Of a stretch of DNA of 64,000 nt, positions 1 to 24,533 are shown one piece after another; positions within the stretch are counted from its first letter, which is position 1; each line of letters opens with the position of its first letter. This DNA comes from Brevipalpus yothersi. Its lineage: Eukaryota; Arthropoda; Arachnida; Trombidiformes; Tenuipalpidae. A program made the position numbers and the translations under genes. The stretch is taken from assembly GCA_003956705.1 (NCBI GenBank), contig QZCP01000323.1, forward strand, positions 191,938 through 255,937. The letters run 5' to 3'. A model generated the notes under the pieces. The model saw only the letters and a program-made list of their open reading frames with translations. It did not search any database and was not told the DNA's origin.

Positions 1-1559
1 CATGAAATAAGATCTCAGGGATGCCTTTCACTTTCTTCTTGGTGGGAAGTGTCAATAGATCTGTGTGGGCAAAAAAGAATCGCAATGCGGACATTATGAA
101 ACTCTGAATAGGAATGAAAACGAGACGAAAATGAACAATGAGGAGGTTTAGAACAATCCTCAATTCTCAGCAAGAAAAAGGCTCTGACAACTATTTTTTT
201 GGGAGCTGTAGTTCATTTCTTACAAGGAATATGCCTCGGCAGGTGCACTAAGATGGAATATTCTCGACCCATGTCAGTAATGACCCTAATTGCCTGACTA
301 TCGAGACTAACATACTCTATGCCTGGGTTTCATTACTTCTCTACAACTCATCATCTTTTTATTCGTTTTGGGAGAGAAGATCAATCATCCAAGTGCTCTC
401 ATTGCGATATTATTGTTCAGACATAAATTAAAATCGAGAGGGGCTTTGTTTTTTCAAATAAGTACTGATGATTTTAATAATTGGTTACAAATTGAGGTAA
501 AATGAGTTACCAATTGACAAAGAACTTCTTTCACTCTCTTATTTCAACTTTTCACTTATCGACCATTCATTTTCTCAGAAATACAAAAGATCGTTAATTA
601 TACTTCCACAACTTTTTTTCTCAAAACCCTCCAAATCCAGAAGACTACTATACCATATTGAGATTGATCTTACGTCATATTGAGATAGATTGACGTAATA
701 CTGTGTACTCACAAAATTTTGAACGAATTGGCTATTCAAGCCCAATAATTTCTAAGGATGATGATGGATTTTTCAAATAATATATTCTTTTGAGTTGATT
801 CAAGGCAGATGAGGATTGCAGAGATCTGATGGATTGATTTCACCGTGACACATTCCCAATTTTATACCAATTCAAAGGCACTCAGACTCAAAATCCTTTT
901 GCAAAACAAAACTTCTATCTATAATTTTTAGAATTTTCTTTTTCACTCATTCTCCCAGATAGTGTAGCTCCATTTGAAAAACCTTTCCAAATTTCAACAT
1001 ATCGAGTCTGAAAACTTATTTGCCACCCTAATAATTTCAATTTAGACAAATCAAATGACAGCCATTGTCAAGTATCTATTTTAGGATGTGTCATGAATGC
1101 TATCTAATGTCCGGCAAAAATCATCTGTATCAGTCCTTGCTCAATTATCCCCCGATTTAATTAACAAACAAGAGTAATATTGGGTCCATATGAACGAAAA
1201 CCTGAGACACATGAGTCACTCTGAGGTTTTCAGCTTAAAAGCACTCGATAAACATGAGAGTTCAGCAATTATAACAACAGCAAACCAGATAGATCAGTTG
1301 GTTTGAGATCTTGATCAGGTGCATATACAACAGTTACACATGAAGGTAAGTGATCTCTGTTCGAGGATAGAATCTATCCATTTTTCATCATAGCAAGACA
1401 CAAATCTATCTGGTTTATGGGAGAGATAATATTTACAATTTAAGAGAATATCATTCTGGTCCATCTCTACTCTCATTCTCGTGGCAAAATGAACACTCTA
1501 TATAAGTTTTCTCAAGAGTGAGAGGAATGAATTTTATTGTTTCTTTGGAAAGTCGTGTT
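1..1559. other. Intergenic, no gene seen
   Basis: This is AT-rich sequence downstream of the SLC4A11-type gene, with no open reading frame or splice-bounded exon that I recognise on either strand. The part next to 1560 should be the 3' UTR of that minus-strand gene. Confidence 0.6.
1533..1538 (-). promoter_or_regulatory. Candidate poly(A) signal of the SLC4A11-type gene
   Basis: An AATAAA hexamer on the minus strand (tttatt on plus) lies about 22 nt past the stop codon of the transporter gene. The match is exact, but such hexamers are common by chance in AT-rich DNA and a 3' UTR this short is unusual. Confidence 0.4.
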
Positions 1560-4500
1560 TTAATCAAATGAATCTAATGCTTTCAACACCTTTTTGCTGA
1601 TCATTATGGGTAAAATGAAGTGTCTGAAAAAGAAGAACTCTGTTGTTAATTTCAGTTTCTCAAAATACATGCGATTGCTCATAATTTTGCTCACCTTATT
1701 GGAATGAGAAGAGCTATGAATATTGGGAAAGCCATTTCCAGATAAGCCCATGGAGCAAATCCAACGAAACACAGGAGTCCTAACTGTATCAGCTCGATTA
1801 TCGTAAACAAGTGGATAGTTTTTTGTCTCACATGTCTCAAGTAATGATTCGGAGGATAAGATGCCTATTCGAAAGAGATAAAAGACAAAATTACAGATTA
1901 TAAATTACAAGAGGACAAATTTCATGATCACAAACTCATGAATCATGTATTAAAGTGGATTTTTCGAGATTATTCTGTAAAATCAACAAAAATTCCTACC
2001 TGCTCCTGGAACAGTAGTAGAAATCTTTCGAAAAAAGAGCTTCCTCGAAGTGATGCAAAAGCACAATACAAGAAGAGACCATCCAGAACAGGAACTGGAA
2101 CCAAGTCAAGAGGATATGGCACCATGAACAATGATAAACCTATCAGAATGTTGGAAATGATTCCTGTAAGTCTGGTCTCTCGAACTCTTATGATTTCTTG
2201 CTGAATACAGCCTCGATTGTTTCGCTCCTCGATATCAGCCAAACATCGAACATGCAGCGGAGATTGTGGCAATATGCCATGCATCCATGGTATACCATAG
2301 AATGAGAGTAGACAATTGATTATCCCGATTGCAAACAAATCAAGATGTGGACCAGATCCTTTCTTCAGATGATTCTGTGGTGAATTGACTATTTGTCCGG
2401 TTATATTTTGATCCATAAAAAATAGGAGTGATAATGCGAATCCCAGACCGATACATGAGCCCACAACTTTCCATGAGCTGAAGTCAACTGCCGCTGCTTT
2501 GAAGCTGAAATCGACTCCAAACTCAAATCTTTCAACTGTTGAGAATTAGAATGTTACAATCTCATGTCAATGTTTAGATTATCAATCAATTGAATATTAA
2601 TTAAAAATTTCTCTTACCTCTGACTTGTGAGAATACAAAACTACCAATCAAACTGAAACCAATCACACCAATGGGTAGAGCATAATCGGTAACAAATTCT
2701 CGAACACCACGAGGTAAAAATGGGCTTGGAATAGAAGGAAAAAGTTTATCCAAATTAGAAAAGTAATTAGTGGGAATGAATTTAATTTAGCCTCCAACAA
2801 CGTAGGAAAATTTTGAATTCTCATCATTCATGAAGGAAAATTTTACCTCTGATTGAATCGGAAAATTTTTAATGAAGACCACAGAGTGCCCAGCATTAGG
2901 ATGATGAATAGAAGAGTACTTTCTCGGCTGCAAGGTTTCATCGGTTGAGGTTCAGGGAATGTAGTCATGTTGATGGAATCATTAAGAACTGCTGTGTTGA
3001 TAGTTTCATCGATTAAAGTTCCATTCATGCCAGTGCATGAGGGTGAAAAATAGTCATCCTGAAAGCCTGAGAAAATTAGAGCAACAAAAATTCGGACACA
3101 CCGTAAAATATCAACAACTTGGACTTTACACTGTACTCACTTTTAATAAGATCTTTGATAGCATCGAAAAAGAAACACACTGTTATGAATTGTGCAAATA
3201 TTTCTTCAACAGATCGAGTTGAAAATCGAATCAATTTGCTCCATCCAAAAACAGCATATATGAGCACAAAAATGGTATTCCAAAAGCCAACCGAAGCATA
3301 CATGACAAAAAAGTCCACCTCAAGTGTTTTACTGATTTCGTAGACAACTAGTAGATCATGAAAAATTGTCAAGATTTCTCCAATAAGAACTCATCTTCTC
3401 TCAGAAAATTTTTAAAAGGCAACTTTCTTTCAAACTAACCTTTGATATAAAGTGAAACAAGAGCAGTAGTTCCTATGATAACTAATGGTTGGCCAGCAAT
3501 CAATGCGAATATTAATCCTCCGATAGCTTGTCCAATCAAAGCTCTTTCAGGACCTTCAGTAACCACATAATCAAAAAAAAGATTCAGAACGACGTCTTCC
3601 GCAATTGAACACTTGTTTCTATCTTACCAATTAATCCATCCGTATTTTTAGCATTCAATACTCCAAAAGCAATGGCAGGCAACAGGCAGGAAAAGTAGAG
3701 GAACATCGATGTTGCCAGTGTTTTGTGAACAGTTTTATTCCCTTTAATTCCATCAACAAAATCTCTCGGATACCATTTGGCCCTCCGAACTATATTTTCC
3801 CACAAATTTGTGTCCAAGCCACTAACACTATCTAATTTACCCTGATCACTTGGTGCTTCACTCAATTCGCGAGCTTTTCGACGAATCAAACTCTTGACCA
3901 GCGAAACATCATAAGAATTTTGCAGATCATGTCGCAATTCTCGATCAGATAAAATTGTTGCGAAAGTTCTTCCAATCTCATATGAATTTTTGGTCATTTT
4001 CTGGGAATGAAGTGAATCGGAAAAAATTGTTTGAAATTTTTCTCTCCACCTGCTTAGTTGAATGAAAAAATAAAACTTATCTGATTCAAATTTTCAACTA
4101 CTAACCTCAATTGTCGGTGTGAGAATAACCAATATGAATCGAACTTCTTGTGCACAACTGGCCAAGTTTAAAGGTCTACTCGTTTTGGTAAGTCCGATCA
4201 TCCTTTTTGTTATTGAAACAACCGATCCCCTTTGAGAAATAAGAAGAGAGAAGAAAAAAGTTCAGATGGAGGATATAAATTATCATCATAAGTGAATATT
4301 ATTGATTTTTTTCTTTGCTGCTTCCCATACAATAGGCAAATCCAAGACTGGTTTAACATAGCCATTCCTGATCTTTCATTGATCACTCCTTGAATTCTGG
4401 TTATTGGAATTTTACCTGTAAAAGAAAAATCAAAACATAAATTCAAATTCATCATGACATCAACATTGCAACATCACACAAACTGTATTTAACCTACATT

Positions 4501-5062
4501 TTGAATCAACGAATAGTACAGAGAGGGCTTCATGAATGTCCAATTTTTGATGACTTTCAGTCTTCATCTAGAAGAAACAGAGAGAAAGAAAACTCAGATA
4601 TTTTTTTCCTCATCAATTTCTTCATCAATCTCAATGAAATTCAAAACTATACTCAATCTGAGTAGCTTATCATATTCTTTCCAAAAAAATGCCACTCACT
4701 TGTCGAAGAAGATCTTTCACCAGTAAATAGAGATCAGATGAATCTTTGTTTAGAGCAATGGTCATCTGGTCAAGATAATGTTTCACATCCAGGCTTGCTC
4801 GAACTTCTTTGCCGAAATTTTTTTTCTCCACTTTAGCTGTTGTGATACAGTGAAGCTCATCTTCATCCCCATATTCATCATCTCCATACGTTGACAATCG
4901 ATGCATACTTCCGAGACCATCGAAAGTAGGTGAAATCGAATTGAAATCATGAGATTCATTGCGAAGTTCATCGAGATCAACTACGGTGGCATTATTAACA
5001 TAGCAAAAATGATTTTTATCACATGAACTTTTCACACCAGTCAAATCAGTGTTGGAATTCAT
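1560..5062 (-). CDS. SLC4A11: SLC4A11-type solute carrier (BTR1/NaBC1-like), 12 exons
   Basis: This is a multi-pass membrane transporter of the SLC4 bicarbonate-transporter superfamily, SLC4A11 branch; family members have been reported to conduct H+/OH-, water, ammonia or borate rather than bicarbonate. Coding exons on the minus strand: 5062-4700, 4567-4498, 4415-4331, 4229-4106, 4000-3628, 3553-3440, 3377-3141, 3066-2847, 2724-2618, 2535-2000, 1864-1695 and 1623-1560. All junctions are GT-AG with matching phases, giving 820 residues (human about 890). Recalled human SLC4A11 aligns along nearly its whole length: the cytoplasmic part (NQSWICLL, QEVRFILVILTP, GRTFATILSD), core TM segments (AGQPLVIIGTT, STRSVEEIFAQFI), and the C-terminal half (LSLLFFMDQN, SPLHVRCLADIEER, RVRETRLT, YPPNHYLR). 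The extracellular loop in exon 8 carries three N-glycosylation sequons (NGT, NDS, NMT). The start at 5062 is the ATG of the first long exon. The acceptors of exons 6 and 7 are the least certain; exon 7 has an in-frame alternative at 3389. Confidence 0.94.
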
Positions 5063-6698
5063 TGTTGGCTAGGGGAATATGATGCACTGTGTAATTATTG
5101 TATATGTTGGTGCTATACTGATGAATATTTTTCCACATACAACTTCTTCACCATCATCATCACTAATCACCGATCAGTTGATCACTGAACTGGTAACCAG
5201 CATGAAAGTGTCAAACTTTCACGATATTTGCTCATCTATTGCTCTCCATAAACTAATTACAATCAATCAAGATTGTATCAATCTCACTTATTTATCTCTC
5301 TTTCTCATATGAACAGTGTTTCTCATTATTGCTCCACCATGCTATACATTCGATATCAATTTCATGTTTAGATCATCCAGAATTACCGATACTAGTTTGA
5401 TCTGTTGGCTCAAAAAGCAGAACTCTAAAATCTGAACAAGATTTTTTAGAGCAATGAGATCCCGATACATCCGATCGATTGGAAGAAATTTTTTTCTCTC
5501 TTCGTTTTATTAGCATTTTTTTATCTTATTCAAATGATGAATTGATGGAAAAAGATGAGCTCTCATTTTGGAAACGAAATGACAATATTACAGTCACGAC
5601 AATGATGAACAAAAAGAAATGTATATACTCTCACATCCTGGTGAAAATTGCATATGATAAAACGATCATTTGGAAAGGAAGAGAGAGAGAGAGAGACATT
5701 TGAGAATCTTATTCTGGGTGAGTAAATTAAGAAGGGCCATAAAGATGACGATGATAGATCTCATAACATAAACAAGTGAGTATCAAACCGATATGTATAA
5801 CGATTGTGTGTAGTTATGGCTGGGTTCGTTGTCTTCTATCCTACTCTGTTGAACTAATTGTCAGAATGATAATCATGCTGATGAAAAATGAGCCCACCAA
5901 GTATCAAGACTTCTCGATTACTTATTTGTAATATTTTGAACATCCGGAATGGACACATTTCCGTTCACGGTCTTGAGAATGGAGAGAGACAGAGATCAAA
6001 TGTTGAATCAATTGACCAAGATGTAGCCTCAGGTGCAAAATTTTGTCCATGATGGACCTCAAATCAAAATGAGAATGGTTTTGTAATTTATATGTATAAA
6101 TCGAAATTATTTATTGCGATGAATGGCGATCAAGAAAAGGTGATGGCGATGGTGTATAAGATGTAAAATGTGAAATGATCATGATGAAGAAGATACATGT
6201 ATGGATGGTAAAAGAGAGAATAAATATTATAAGTTAACGATGAAAAATGCAAAAATTATCTTTCTTCTCTATCTAAACTATTATCATCAATAATTGGGAG
6301 GCTTTTCACAATCTAAAGGAGAAGAGAGAGAGAAACAAAAAACGAGAAAGGGGTTGGAAGGAGAGAGAAAAAAAAATAAATGATGAGTATAGGTGATTAG
6401 TAGCAAAAAATTGATTATCCAACAATTAGGATGTCCAAAAAACATTGGCATCTCATTCAAAATTGGATGCGTAAAATGCGTTCACTCAAAATTTTCTCTC
6501 CTTCTTTTCTCATGAAGCCAATCCATCATCACTAGTTAAGACTGTGAGATAAAGAGCGGAGAGAGAAAGATTTCTCGATGAAATCATGAGAGGTCGAGTG
6601 AATAAGAACTTATACGAGACCTGAATTTAGACCATGAGTTCAGTCATCCATAGTATGCCCATAAATTACCATGTCGCTTCAACTATTAACTTGCCCCA
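5063..6698. other. Intergenic between two minus-strand genes
   Basis: This stretch holds the putative promoter and 5' UTR of the SLC4A11-type gene and the 3' region of the EB/LDLa gene. It has short GA-rich patches around 5680-5700 and 6325-6370. I found no convincing coding sequence. Confidence 0.5.
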
Positions 6699-17257
<10,559 letters not shown>

Positions 17258-18140
17258 GGTTAACTTTCCATATACTATGAATATACCTCACCTTGGGTAA
17301 TCCGTTTGATGATGATTCTTGTCTTTTTTCCTATAATTTTGACATTAGAACACTATTGGAACACATTTGATATAATCAAGTCACTTGTTGGTGGAAGAGA
17401 CTAGAAAAATCCATCAATTATATATATCTCTGTATACACACATTCACATTCACACACGAAAAGGTCTGTGTGTATCTAGATTAAAGATCTGAACACGGTT
17501 CACAATTATTCACTGGCACTACTGATCCTCAAGGTGGTAATAATTTTCGTTGGAACGATCGTTCGCAAAATTCTCTCTTCTCCTCGAGTAGAAGCGAAAA
17601 GCAAAAGCAAAATCACTTAAACATGGAGAATGTTCCAAACAAATGTGATCCGCCAAACATATATGATGATAATTCGAAAGAATTCGTTACAAATGCAAAG
17701 TAGAATAGATCGTCAGACGGGAACACACCGAAAATAATATTATATATATTGTGATACAGATATTGTGAACATTCACCGAGCTCAATACAGTTAGAAGTGT
17801 GAAGGGAGAAAGAATATCGAGCGGAAAAGAGAGAGACAGAGAGAGAGAGAGAGGGTTTGTGTGAGAGAAAGAGAGAGAGAAAAGGAACTGGTTTTAATGA
17901 TCCATATCATGGGATCCATCATTTTTGATGCCGCTACAGTGGCCTGAGATGGGCCAAACTTGTAAGTGTGTGTGTGTGTATGTGTATGCGATCATAGAGA
18001 CGCTCAGTGGCCACCACTACTTAAGGAGGAGAATATGCATATCAGAACCCCCCCCCCTCCAGAAAAATATCTCATAAGCTGCCGAAAAAAGGCGCGCGAA
18101 ACCTATTGAATAACTGACAGATCTGATCGGATGAGGAAGA

Positions 18141-18165
18141 GAGAGATAGATAGAGAGAGAGAGAG

Positions 18166-18222
<57 letters not shown>
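18141..18222. repeat. (GA)n with interspersed GATA units
   Basis: GA repeat broken by GATAGATA blocks near its left end, about 0.9 kb upstream of the EB/LDLa start codon. Confidence 0.95.
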
Positions 18223-18225
<3 letters not shown>

Positions 18226-21200
18226 ATGAGCCGTTAATAAGGTTGACTTAGAAAAAAACTATAATCTCACTCATTAGGGTTACCACCCTAGATCCCTTCG
18301 ATTTTTTTTGGAGCCGATCAATTTCAATCAAATTCATATTTACATGTATTTGTGTGTGAGTATCAATTTTTTTCCTTCTCTCTTTGATCATACACTTTGC
18401 ATACACTTCGGTGCGAATCATGTTGTGCTTAATTATGTCGGTATTCATCTTCTCTCTGATATGAATCTTATTGCCGCTTATGCATAATTAGCTGATCAAT
18501 GTATCGAAGAGGTCTTTGACCTGGAATGAGCTACTCATTCATCACATTGGCTCTATGGATCCCGAACTGGACATGGGAGGTTGGCTAGCTAATTTTGTGA
18601 TCACGAAGAGAGAATAAAAGTGATAAAGTTGAATGAAACCGGCAAGTTGAACAATTTCTCTCTCAAAATGCTTACCTCCACAGACAATAATAGCAATCTT
18701 GGACGTCTCACAATTACATCATCTGACAAGATGATTTAAATTCAGATGAAGTGATTGATTCTTTGTGTGTGAAAAATGAGAAGCAATAGCACTCAGTGGG
18801 ATGTTCACATTCTTTGGATTGCTCATCCTTTTTCTCTTTCGGAAACTTCAATCTAGTAGTTATTTCGGCAAGAGGATGAATTTACCATTGATTTCATGGT
18901 TGGAGAGGTTTTCGTCTTGTTTTTTTTCGAAAGAGAGAGAAAGAGAAAGAAAAAACTTCAAAATAACAAGAAATTGGATAGATAATGAAATATCTATTCA
19001 TTCTGCATTCTCTATGAAAATGATCATTTGTTTTATGCTTCCAGAGTAATTAAATAGTTTCTCTATTCATTGCTTCACTTAATTGCCATATTCAAGGTAA
19101 ATAATTTTCGTGTATACCAAAAGCATGCACTTATATTCTCTCGAATGGCTAAATATGCATTATAAACTTGAGAATGCGTTTTTTTTCTCATGACAATCAT
19201 TGTCTAGTTTTAAAAGTTTCAAGCAAATATTCTTGCTCAATTTATCACCTTTTTCAATCATGAAACAATCATGATTCAACATCAGTTGACCCTCAGTTGG
19301 ACATACACATATTTGTATCAGAGTGGAATGCCTCTTGAATTGATGAACTTATCTCTCCCTCTCTCTCTTTCTCTTTCTCTTTTTTAGTTGAGAAATTGAT
19401 ATCTCTGGGACCCTTTAATTCTTGATGATGCCGAATATGAGGAAACTTTTTTCATGGGAAAAAACTTGCCCAATCTCTATCTATCTCATCAGTATCATCA
19501 ATATTTTGAGCCTACAAAATGTGTATATATTTAAACATCAATACACAAGATATATAAACTAGGGGAAATTTTTGCTTGGATTAGGCCTTTAAGTATGCAT
19601 TTGTGGGTTTGCCGAAAATGTACACAAGTGCCCAGGAGCAAATTTTTCTGCCCAGGGAATCATTAACTCCTTGAATTGATTAACTATGCTAATTGACTAT
19701 GTAAGTTCATCGATATTAGTATGAAAAAAAGGATGCTTTTTATGCACAAAAAAATATATATTCGTGCCATTGGCCAGCATGATAAGAAGAGAAGAGAGAA
19801 ACTTTGGCAAGATATTTTTCTACTTCTTCTTCTCAGGCCAATAAACACAGAAGCACCAGCAACAATGGTGATTAAACATTAGACCATTGACTTTGAGTGA
19901 TTTAGAAGAGAGAAGAGAGAGAGAAAACATTGATCTTCCCAAGCAGATGGATAGATGAGCCCGAAAAAGCGTGATTATTTGTTGTTAACGATTTTTTTTG
20001 CTTTTACTTTTGCTGCTAACTTCTCTTTTTTTGGGAAAAATAATCCGCTAAATTGTATTCACTCATGATTTATTGTTGAAAAATTTTCCACTGTAACTAT
20101 GCACCTTATAGGCAGAATAGATATATATATATATTTATACACATGTACATTCCCCGCTTGTTGGACTCCTTAAAAAGTTTCCGAAACTCATGGCTCGGTT
20201 GATGAGCACCTTCAGATTGCTCTACCTGTGAGTGTATGTGTGTCTGCATGGAAGCTAGAATTCTAGCATGAAAAAGTAAGCCTTTGAAAGTGTCTAATTT
20301 CAATTCCATCCAATGAGACATGATAACGTAGACGAGCGACGATAGATTTGCTCAAGCTGAATATCGGCTGAGAGAGAGAGAGAAGAATTTAGTCATGCAT
20401 TCCATGTGATCATCATGTTCCAAGATATTAGGTTTGAATTGTCTTCCCACCACTAGAGTCTGATTTTTCGGAAAACACTCTCCACCATCTCAAGTGAACT
20501 GAAATGATCTGGTATCAGTGATCCACATCCATGGTGAGGCCTCAATGATCAGCACATCATTCATCTGAACGCTTTCAACAATCTAGTGGAGTGAGAGCAA
20601 CAGAGTTCCAATAAATCAAAGAGAGAGAGAGAGAGAGAGAGATAGATAGAAGCTGATTGACAAAGTCTCAATACACATCAGCCTGTGTCCTCATTTTGAT
20701 TGGTATGAATCATTGAGCCAGGGCCAATATATTATCTGGAATCAAGTGAGAGAGAGAGAGAGAGAGAGAGAAGTTGAATGGGAATAGTATTTTTTTTCTA
20801 TTCCTCGTAAAACAATCAGAGCAAGTATAACGCTGAATGGGTTATGAGATGAAATCAATCGGAAGAGAGAAGTTACTGTAGACAAGAATTATGATTATGA
20901 TGATGATCATCTTATTTTTTGTTTCATCTTTTTTTTGGCCAGAAAAAAAGATTTTTCTTCCAATAATAATAATAATTAAATTCGAAGATGCAAGATATGA
21001 TCTTTCATATTGGCTTTGTGCTTGCCATTCATGCATCAATGAGTTGTACAAATCGTTTTGCATTTGACTGGGACTAAAAAATGTGTACATAAATGCATAT
21101 ACATGTATATTCAAATATGTATCATGAGAGACAAGAGATGCTTCTGTTACGCTCATAATTCTCATCATCAGTTCTGTTACCTGATGTCATGGAAATCAAT

Positions 21201-23050
21201 TAGCGACACCCGACTTACTGCCTAATATATCAACTTAAATATGCATAGATGAATGCATGATCAAGTTGTCAACTATAATTGAACGATAGAGAAGAAAAAA
21301 GTTTCATCTCCACTGTTACGATTGCAATCCATGAATTTTGTATTCCTCTCTCCTCTTTTTTTCAATAAAAGTCAAGCTTGGTGGCCAGGTTGATCAAGAT
21401 AATCTTCTTCTAAATCCATTTCGGTATTCATGAATATTTTTGCTTACTTCTTGGCCTCTGAACAGGCAACAACAATCATTACAAGATAGAGAAATTTTTT
21501 CTTCTTACTTCACTCAAATAATCATCAATCCAACGTAAAAACGTTGTGCTCAGCTGATCAAGAAGAAGATGAAGAAGATGTGCTTTGTTTTAGATAGTTT
21601 TTTTTTCTTCAATCATGCATAATCGTGATCATATGATCATGATCATTTTATTGTTTTGCATTGCTTCTATTCTCTTTTTGATGCTTTTCCCACATGAAAA
21701 TCAATTGCAAAATTAGCTCTTCACAACAAAAGAATAAAATATTTTCCCATCCGCCATCAATATTGGATTCCCATTACAATCAGCCACCTCGTTCCGGAGC
21801 CTAAATATTGAGTGTTAATATGATATGATATAAATATTCAGTCAAGTATAAATTTTAACAGCTCAGCCAATATATAAATATATATTGAACATCATAAATT
21901 TTTCTTGTAACTACAATCATAATTTGATGTCAATAGCTCATCCAGAATCTGTTCAAAATGATCACACATACACCATACACACTTGATGAGATCACTTTTC
22001 ATGATATACCAAGCTGCCACATATCTTTATGTACCTCTCTTAGCCCAAAAAAATGGATCCCTTCTTCTCCTGCTTTTCCTCTCCAAAAAGTGATAGCAAT
22101 GATCGAACAGATGAACATCAATCTATCAGAATCAGCTTAAGTTGCTAGTTTTTTTTTTCGGTGGCCAATATAAATTTATGGTTAAATGTTTACCCCATCA
22201 GAAGAAGATCAGAATTTGTGGTGAAATAGTGTTCAGTATTGCACACATACTTGTGTGGATGCAGAAAAAAAAGAAGATCCAAAAAGTTGAAAGCGATGAA
22301 GCATCTTGAAATCAGAAACCTTGTTCTATTCACCCAATCGAGATATGTGTGTGTGAGATGCTCTCATTCCTCTGTCATCGAGATGATTGGTGATGCTGGA
22401 TGAAAAAAAATTGATTGTTACTTTTTACGAGAGAGGATAGAAGAAAAAAAATTCCGATTATTTTGAAAGCTCAAGTGAATACACACCTGATCGATTGGCA
22501 TGTTTGAGAATGAAAGTGATCTCAAGAATAGTGTGAGTCAAATTATCACTACGAATGGCCATACATGTGGATACTGAACTTTATGTTTCGATTTCATTGA
22601 CTTCTTCTTCATTCTTCATCTTCAACTTCATTTTGGCGCCAAAATTTTTGCTATTGTTAGATTTGGTACTTTTAATAATTTTTAAAAGGAGTGTAGAGAT
22701 ATTCTACAGCTTATCGAAGAATATGAATACATTTTTTCCAGTGAAGTGTTTCCAACATCAATTTGATTGGATATCGTTGAAATTCTCCAGTTGAACATGA
22801 AATTCAAGTGGAACTTATCCGATGATACAGTACAAGCTTAAATGCATTTATGATTCAATTCGATTTGTGTTGATAAAAATATTGCATACCACTTAAAGGT
22901 GAGAGTGAAGAAGAAGTAGAAGTAGAAAAAGAGGAACAGGAAAATGTTGAAAATCTTTGGTCAAAGTTTTTGCCCACAAAAACATTGATCTAATGGATGA
23001 AGATGGAGATGAAGAAGAGGATGGAGAGGATCAATAAGAATTCATCCCAA

Positions 23051-23052
<2 letters not shown>

Positions 23053-23130
<78 letters not shown>
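23053..23130. repeat. (CT)n microsatellite, about 78 bp
   Basis: Uninterrupted CT repeat in the gene-free region. Confidence 0.97.
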
Positions 23131-23133
<3 letters not shown>

Positions 23134-24470
23134 ACTCTACTGTACCTTACATATTTACCTGATCAAATGTGATCAAAACCGATCGGAACCAGTTTGATTC
23201 TTGATCCCTTAAGGCTATCAACGTTAATATTGGATTCACAAGGTGGATGATGTTCACATCAACGACATGTGTGTGAGGAATCCACATCTCTAATGATGGC
23301 CTTGATCTTGAAATCTTTTTCTCTCCATCTTCTCTGATTGAGTGACTGAATACTACTGTATGTGTGTATGTCTGTTTTCTTTCCTGGTTATATTTACTGC
23401 TAACTGCTTCTAATACTACTACTACTACTTTTTGGGAATCCAACAGATTGAACTTCATCCTGAAATCGGCATTTTCTTTGAATATAAAAGTGAAAGAAAT
23501 CAAGCTAGAATGTTATATACATATGCATCAACTGTTTGATAGAGTAGAGATTTTTTTTTTCTTTCTCTTTATTCAGGAGCAAGTAGGAAAAGAAAGCGAA
23601 TAAGAATGAAGCCTATTTCACATCCATCTGAATAGGTAGACAGGAAGGGAGAAAAAATTTAGAATCAGAATTGAGAAATTTTTCCCGCCCTTAAATTCTA
23701 AGATAGACAAGTTCGTTTCGGTGACAGATAAATCTTGGATTTTGCTGTATTTATTTGTTTAAAATTAATTGTAAGCATGAAATGAGTCACTTTTCTCACA
23801 AAAAGCAAGTTTATTAGCTTAGAAAGTCAATTTTTATCGCTCTCAGTTAATGTTTTTGGAATAAAACATCTCAAAAAAGTGCCGTGCCACTCAAAAATTT
23901 GATCAATTATTAGTGGCAATCTAAGAACTAGGTGTGTATTCCAATAGAAGACCTTTCTAATGAGACTTAGAGATGAGAGTGGCAATAATCACCAATATCT
24001 AGTCCATGAAAAGTCTTGGGTCATTGCCCCGGGAAATATATAAATATATTTTCTTGTATATTTTCTTATAAGAAATTTAATAAAATTACTCACTAATCTC
24101 TCTCTCTTTCTCCCTCTCTCTTTCCACTAGATCATTCCAGATTATCGATCACTTAATAATGCAATAACTTTAGATTTCATGTGTGATTATAAATTCTGTT
24201 ATTTTGTTCATATTTTCGAATGATTCTCTCCATTTCCGGCTGTATCTAATCTTTTCGATGAGGCCTCCGGACATGGCTCGGAATGTAGAACTCCGATAGT
24301 AAAGAGAGATCAAGGGGAGAGAGAGACATGAAGATGGGTAGAGAGAGAGAGAGAAGAAAAAGTTCCAAAAAGGAAGAAGTCCTAACTGGGCAGTGAGAGA
24401 GAGAGAAAGAAAAACGGATTAGATCACTTCAAGTCACCATCAATAGGGTATGTTGCTCACAAATGATATT

Positions 24471-24472
<2 letters not shown>

Positions 24473-24532
<60 letters not shown>
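24473..24532. repeat. (GA)n microsatellite, 60 bp
   Basis: Uninterrupted GA repeat in the gene-free region. Confidence 0.97.

Positions 24533-24533
<1 letters not shown>

Noticed and set aside
1938..2204. Plus-strand frame of 88 codons
   Set aside because: It is the antisense shadow of SLC4A11-type exon 10, which has clear family similarity on the minus strand.
22555..22794. 79-codon frame with a hydrophobic stretch
   Set aside because: It has no family motif, splice-linked partner or coding character, and lies in AT-rich DNA where such frames are expected by chance.
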